Shown here in pieces: positions 59,422 to 64,000 of a stretch of DNA of 64,000 nucleotides. The notes beneath the pieces are model-generated. The model was not told where the DNA came from. It saw only the letters and a list, made by a program, of their open reading frames with translations, and made no database searches. Each line of letters begins with the position of its first letter. Within the stretch, counting starts at the first letter, position 1. Source of the stretch: Bifidobacterium platyrrhinorum (GTDB taxonomy: Bacteria; Actinomycetota; Actinomycetes; Actinomycetales; Bifidobacteriaceae); the NCBI RefSeq assembly GCF_010667645.1, contig NZ_WHZV01000005.1, positions 1 through 64,000 of the forward strand, in the 5' to 3' direction. A program made the position numbers and the translations under genes.

Positions 59422-61328
59422 TGCACGACATCATCCCACGTTTGAAGCCGGATGAACTGCGTCGCTCCCTTGGCTGGATTGCCTGCTGGTGGATACAGAA
59501 CTTCTGCGTGGTCGGTTCCGAACCGGCGTATGACTTGCCGTATGAGTTCAGCCCGGAGTACATGGAATTCACGTTCTACTGTTATGCACTCGACAAGTAT
59601 GGGCGCAGACGGTTCAACCATGTGTTCCTGAGTCGTCCGAAAAGCTCGAACAAGTCGGGTCTGGCGGGCCTGTATTCACTGTTCGAGTCGTTGGGCCCGT
59701 GCAGGTTCCTTGGTTGGGCGAAGGGCGGGGAGACATACACTTTCCTCGGCCGCACGTACACGTATCGTCCGGGGGAACCGATGGGCCGTCCCATCCGTGG
59801 CCCTAACATCCTGTGCTTGGCGAACGCCGAGGAGCAGACCGACAACATCTATTCGGTCATCAAGAACAATTGCGAGATGGGCCCCCTGTCGGCCTTGCGC
59901 GGCTACGGGCTGGACGTGGGCGAGACGCGTATCCTCCTTCCGGAGGGCGGCTCGATCAAACCGGGCACCGCCGGCGCGGCGTCCAAGGACGGCGGCAAGC
60001 AGACGTTCGTGCCGATGGATGAGTCCCATCTGACGGTGCTGCCCGCCGGCAAGGCCATGTATCACACGGTGAAGCGCAATCTCGCGAAGCGTATGGGCGA
60101 TGCGGAGCCGTGGCTGTTCGAGACGACGACCATGTACCGGCCTGGTGAGAACAGCATCGCGGAGGAGACGTACCGCACCGCCCATGATATTCAGGAAGGC
60201 AGGTTGAAGCATGACCAGCATCTCCTGTTCGACCACCGGTATTCCGATCTCCCCATCGAGGACATAGCCAAGCCCGACAAGCTGAGGAAGGCGCTGTACG
60301 AATCGTATGGTTCCGCGGCGAAAAGCCCCGACGGGCGGGATTACATCTTCCTGCCCGATCATCGCATGGTGCCAGTCGATATACATGGGCGCAGCGAGGA
60401 GGGGTACACGCTCATGTCGCCCGGCGTGGAGCCGGGGCCGTCCCGTAAGGGGTGGGTGGATGTGCGTGGCCCGATTGCGGACATCCTCGACCCGTCGTCC
60501 GACGTGGGCGATTCTGTCCGCTACTATCTGAACTCGCTGACCAGCGTATCCGACGCATGGATAGCTGAGCCGTTGATCCAGAACCATCTCGCCGGCGTCA
60601 ACCTGTTCGCGGGTCTGCCGGAAGGCACCGACTTGGACGAAGCGGCGGTATGGCGAGAGGTCATCAGCGAGGACGACGCGATCACCCTAGGTTTCGACGG
60701 TTCCCTATCCGACGACGCGACCGCCTTGGTGGGCTGTCGCGTCAGGGACGGCCTGTTGTTCCTCATCAGGTTGGAGCAGAAGCCGGAAGGCCCCGAAGCC
60801 GCCGGTTGGCGTGTGGACGTGGATGCGTTCGACCGTGCCGCGCGAAGCATGCTGGACGATTACAACGTGGTCGGGTTCTTCGCCGACCCGCCGTATTGGC
60901 GTGACGTCATCATCGGCTGGGAGCGTGACTACGCACACCTCGACCTCGTGGGCAATCCGATGGACCCGATGATGGTGAACACGAACCAGCGCAACCAGAT
61001 GATGCCCGCCTATGTGGACGTGCATACCGCGTTCTCGAAGGAGTGGGAACCGACATCGGATGACGACGAGCCGGTCATCGGCGACATTGCCCTGTTGGCC
61101 GACCCGCGTTTCGTGGCCCATTGGCGGAACGCACGCCGTAAGAACTTCCGGCAGACGAACCCGGACGGTTCCCCGCAATACATGGTCTACAAGGAAACCA
61201 AGAACGGTCCGTTGAAGATCGATGCGTGCATCGCCGGCGTGCTCGCCTACATGGCGCGCATGCGCTACCTGTCCCAGCGTCCGCATGACATGCGATTGCG
61301 TACGCACGTTACCCGAGTCGAATACTAG
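59421..61328 (+). CDS. Phage terminase large subunit
   Basis: 635 residues. ATPase half: adenine/Walker A-like SRPKSSNKSGLAG, ILCLANAEEQTDNIYSVI and Walker B FVPMDESH. Nuclease half: LGFDGSLSDDATALVG (first Asp pair), VVGFFADPPYWRD and IDACIAGVLAYMARMR with the last Asp. This is the RNase H-type nuclease of packaging motors. Starts directly at the small-subunit stop (GTGATG; GTG 59418 also possible). Confidence 0.95.
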   Translation: MHDIIPRLKPDELRRSLGWIACWWIQNFCVVGSEPAYDLPYEFSPEYMEFTFYCYALDKYGRRRFNHVFLSRPKSSNKSGLAGLYSLFESLGPCRFLGWAKGGETYTFLGRTYTYRPGEPMGRPIRGPNILCLANAEEQTDNIYSVIKNNCEMGPLSALRGYGLDVGETRILLPEGGSIKPGTAGAASKDGGKQTFVPMDESHLTVLPAGKAMYHTVKRNLAKRMGDAEPWLFETTTMYRPGENSIAEETYRTAHDIQEGRLKHDQHLLFDHRYSDLPIEDIAKPDKLRKALYESYGSAAKSPDGRDYIFLPDHRMVPVDIHGRSEEGYTLMSPGVEPGPSRKGWVDVRGPIADILDPSSDVGDSVRYYLNSLTSVSDAWIAEPLIQNHLAGVNLFAGLPEGTDLDEAAVWREVISEDDAITLGFDGSLSDDATALVGCRVRDGLLFLIRLEQKPEGPEAAGWRVDVDAFDRAARSMLDDYNVVGFFADPPYWRDVIIGWERDYAHLDLVGNPMDPMMVNTNQRNQMMPAYVDVHTAFSKEWEPTSDDDEPVIGDIALLADPRFVAHWRNARRKNFRQTNPDGSPQYMVYKETKNGPLKIDACIAGVLAYMARMRYLSQRPHDMRLRTHVTRVEY

Positions 61329-61344
61329 AGAAGGTTGGTGAGAC

Positions 61345-63000
61345 ATGGCCGCTGAGCTTGAATCGCTTATCCCGGACGATACGGAGCCGGGCGGCGACGG
61401 CGTGGTATTGACCCGTCTCGCCAACCGTCTGGTGAACCGCATCCCCATGCTGTGCACGTTGAAAACGTTCTACGACGGCAAGGAGACGGTGCCGACGAAG
61501 GCCGTGCCCCGCAACATGGACGTGACCAGCAGCGCCATCTACCGCAGGTTCGTGGACATCTGCCCCATGAACCTCGCGAGCACGATCGCAAACGCGGTCA
61601 TCACGTCGCAGAAGCCGACCGGTTTCCGACTGGTGTCGGACAAGACGATGCGCTCCACGGACGCGGACGACATGTGGCAGTCCAGCGGTATGAACCTCAA
61701 AAGCCTGAACATGCTTAGGGATGCTGCCATCTACGGCGCCGCCTACGCGCAGGTGTTCAAGGTGCCGAACCCGTCCTATGTGGTGCGGCTCAGCCCGTGG
61801 AATACCGTCGTGTCGGACGATAAGAGCGCTGCCATCGTCTACGGTTTCGACATGGACAACCTACAGGAACGTATCACCCTGTATCGCCTTGTCCGAAATG
61901 ACAACGGGGACGTGACCGACGTGTATTCGAGGACGGCGGTACGCGAGGCCAAAACGCGAACCTTATACTCCGATTCAACCGATGACGAGGAATCCGTCTA
62001 TGCGACAGCCAATGACGACACCCAGAAACGTCCGGCCTTGCAGCCGCAATTCCAATGGCTCAGCGCGGCTGACTCGGAGCCGTATGACTTCGCGGTCAAG
62101 TGCGGATGCCTGCCCATCGTCCAGTTGAAGACACCGACCGGACGGGGGTGGTTCGAACCGCACATCCGCACGCTGAGCGCCATCGACCAGCAACGGTTCC
62201 AGCGCTTCTGCATCCAGGAGATGCAGGCGTTCAAACAGCGTTGGGTGAGCGGCGACCTGCCCGAGTACTACACGAAGCAGGACCCGGCCGTGAAGGCGGG
62301 CCGTGCGCGCGCAGGCGACAAGATCGACTACTCGACCATGTTCGAATTGGGCCCCGCAGCCTTGTGGCTCATGCCGAAGGACGCGAAGATGGGCGAAAGC
62401 TCCGTCACCGATATCACCCCCATCGTGAGCGCTGCGAACACCGACATCAAGCAGTTGGCCGGCGCGTCCGGCACGCCGCTGTCGATTCTCAGCCCGGATG
62501 TGTCCGGCAGCGCCGAGGGTGCAAAACTTACCACCCGCATGCTGCGTCTGAAGGTGCAGGACATGAACGCACGCGCCAATGACGCGTTCGTATTGCTGCT
62601 CAGGATGGCGCTGACTGCGTCCGGTGAAAACGGCGACGCGTATCAGGAACGATTCGAGACGATGTGGGAGCCGGTCGAGACCCCGTCCGACTTGGAACAG
62701 GCTCAGGCAGCCAGTTACGTGAAGGGCCTGCTGCCGGTGAAGACCATCATGCGCCGGTTCCTGAACATGAGTGAAATGGACATCGCCGAAGCCATGCAGG
62801 ATTTGCAGGACACGGCGTTCGCGACCGCGCTCAGCCAGGAGAACACGCTGGTCAACGGCAAGACGTCCCAACAGTCCGCACCCACGTTGGACACGGCTTT
62901 CGGCGCCACGCTCGACACCAGCCTCGCATCGGATGGCGGGACGTTCGACATGTCCGCCGATACCGGCGAAACGCTGGATTCCGATAACGGGGCCATGTGA
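61345..63000 (+). CDS. Phage portal protein (SPP1 gp6-like)
   Basis: 551 residues: KTFYDGKETVPTKAVPRNMD at the N-terminus (where SPP1-type portals have LxxYYxG), MNLASTIANAVITSQKPTGF, GRGWFEPHIRTLSAIDQQRF, and a C-terminal helical domain. Forms the dodecameric DNA entry ring. GAAGGTTGGTGAG lies upstream. Confidence 0.93.
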   Translation: MAAELESLIPDDTEPGGDGVVLTRLANRLVNRIPMLCTLKTFYDGKETVPTKAVPRNMDVTSSAIYRRFVDICPMNLASTIANAVITSQKPTGFRLVSDKTMRSTDADDMWQSSGMNLKSLNMLRDAAIYGAAYAQVFKVPNPSYVVRLSPWNTVVSDDKSAAIVYGFDMDNLQERITLYRLVRNDNGDVTDVYSRTAVREAKTRTLYSDSTDDEESVYATANDDTQKRPALQPQFQWLSAADSEPYDFAVKCGCLPIVQLKTPTGRGWFEPHIRTLSAIDQQRFQRFCIQEMQAFKQRWVSGDLPEYYTKQDPAVKAGRARAGDKIDYSTMFELGPAALWLMPKDAKMGESSVTDITPIVSAANTDIKQLAGASGTPLSILSPDVSGSAEGAKLTTRMLRLKVQDMNARANDAFVLLLRMALTASGENGDAYQERFETMWEPVETPSDLEQAQAASYVKGLLPVKTIMRRFLNMSEMDIAEAMQDLQDTAFATALSQENTLVNGKTSQQSAPTLDTAFGATLDTSLASDGGTFDMSADTGETLDSDNGAM

Positions 63001-64000
63001 TGGCGACCGCAAGCCAGACGTTGAGCGTGCTGGAGCAACAGCGCGAAGCACTGGTGGACGCGTACATCCAACGCGCATGGAACATGTGGCGGTCGCTCGA
63101 CCCCGCCGACTGGTGGAACGACGCGATCACACAGGGAGTCGGCGCGTGGATAACGCAGAACCAGATGGCGTTCGTCAAGGCCATGCGCCGGCTGGGCATC
63201 AGCTACGCGGACATCATGCTGCGCATGGTCGGCGCCACGCCTGACGGCCAAGTGCCCGAATACGTGGTCACGCGCGACAACACCGACCCGTGGGCGGTGA
63301 GCGTGCGACCCTCGGACGCATACCGGCAGATGGCGGTACGCGATCCGACCATCCGGCCCGAAGCATGGGACAACCTCGACAAGGAGGTGCAGATGGCGGT
63401 CGACACATGGCTGAAAGCGGCCATGACGCGACTGTCCACCAATGCGAACGCGGACGGCCAGATCGCGATGAACGACGCGGCCACCCGCCGGTTCCGTGGT
63501 TCCGGCATCAGGAAATACCGGAGGGTCATCCATCCGGAGATGTCCAAGACCGGCACCTGCGGATTGTGCGCCGTGGCGGCCACGAACGTGTTCGGCACGG
63601 CGGACCTGCTGCCCATGCACGACAACTGCCGGTGCACCGTCGCCCCCATCACGGCCGGCAACGACCCCGGACTACTGCTCAACCGCGAGGACCTGGACAG
63701 CATCTACAAGGCGGCGAACAACTCCACGAGCGCCGCCGACCTGAAACAGCTTCGCGTGCAGGTGATGAACCACAGCGAGCTCGGCCCCATCCTCACCCAG
63801 AAGGAATGGCGGCAGAAGTACGACGACGGCACGCCCGCACCCGAATGGCATCGACCCGACCTGAACATGACCCGCAACGCCTACACGCGCATGTACATGC
63901 GCGCCAAGGAATTCCAGAAGCATTATCAAAGCGTCATGGATTCAGGCGAGGCGGAACAGTTCAGCTTCGAGGGCCGCTCCTACATTTTCCGCCCCTCGGG
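63000..64000 (+). CDS. MuF-like minor head protein (runs off the window)
   Basis: At least 333 residues. HPEMSKTGTCGLCAVAATNV and PMHDNCRCTVAPI carry the Cys/His set of phage MuF (head morphogenesis) domains. The start overlaps the portal stop (TGATG). The C-terminus lies outside the window; in many actinophages this gene continues into further domains. Confidence 0.9.
   Translation, partial: MATASQTLSVLEQQREALVDAYIQRAWNMWRSLDPADWWNDAITQGVGAWITQNQMAFVKAMRRLGISYADIMLRMVGATPDGQVPEYVVTRDNTDPWAVSVRPSDAYRQMAVRDPTIRPEAWDNLDKEVQMAVDTWLKAAMTRLSTNANADGQIAMNDAATRRFRGSGIRKYRRVIHPEMSKTGTCGLCAVAATNVFGTADLLPMHDNCRCTVAPITAGNDPGLLLNREDLDSIYKAANNSTSAADLKQLRVQVMNHSELGPILTQKEWRQKYDDGTPAPEWHRPDLNMTRNAYTRMYMRAKEFQKHYQSVMDSGEAEQFSFEGRSYIFRPS

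Overview
The window looks like a Bifidobacterium chromosome carrying the left ~39.8 kb of an integrated siphovirus-type prophage. This rests on high GC content, the gene neighbourhood rpsT-lepA-hemW and gltBD, a type I-E CRISPR repeat of the GTGCTCCCCGC...GATGATTCC kind, and an IS1249-type transposase. No species can be assigned from the sequence alone.

Host part (1-24.07 kb). A truncated IS1249-like transposase (1-458) abuts the old end of a 47-repeat, 46-spacer type I-E CRISPR array (581-3435, transcribed leftward). The leader (from 3436) faces gltD, and no cas gene lies in the window. Next come gltD-gltB (glutamate synthase), a LacI regulator, a FtsX-type permease/ATPase pair with a divergent TetR regulator, an Old Yellow Enzyme-family oxidoreductase, a second TetR regulator, a DHA2-type MFS exporter, hemW, lepA, rpsT and a TRIC-family membrane protein.

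Prophage part (24.18 kb to beyond 64 kb). (a) 24.2-29.4 kb: tyrosine integrase, small genes and an immunity switch (repressor and Cro-like HTH genes diverging from a region with three TAAATAGGTA operators; two SOS-box-like palindromes nearby). (b) 29.7-47.7 kb: rightward early genes packed with ATGA/TGATG overlaps: SPFH protein, DivIVA-like mini-protein, recombination set (PD-(D/E)XK nuclease, ERF annealase, SSB, HNH, RusA), methyltransferase-like protein, DUF3310, replication initiator with iterons inside its gene, antirepressor, DUF2513. (c) 47.86-56.33 kb: leftward block of small accessory genes with a RelB/RelE-type toxin-antitoxin pair, a second likely toxin-antitoxin pair and HTH regulators. 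(d) 57.08-57.98 kb: six tRNA genes (Ser-GCT, Tyr-GTA, Ser-CGA, Trp-CCA, Lys-TTT, Thr-CGT). (e) 58.08-64 kb: HNH proteins, small and large terminase, portal and the start of a MuF-type head protein. The right end of the prophage lies outside the window.

The most striking signal is at 48,676-48,829 in the leftward block. Three degenerate copies of the host type I-E CRISPR repeat, two of them spaced exactly one repeat-spacer unit (61 nt) apart, keep the hairpin, including one compensated base pair. They sit directly behind a -10-like TATACT and head an operon of one unknown protein and one small HTH protein. This looks like a phage-borne mini-array or RNA anti-CRISPR (repeat mimic) joined to an acr/aca-like gene pair, in a lysogen whose host carries the matching CRISPR array. 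Other leads are 9-base poly-G tracts in three coding or start regions, tRNAs with odd D- or T-loops, and a likely small RNA at 54,334-54,404.
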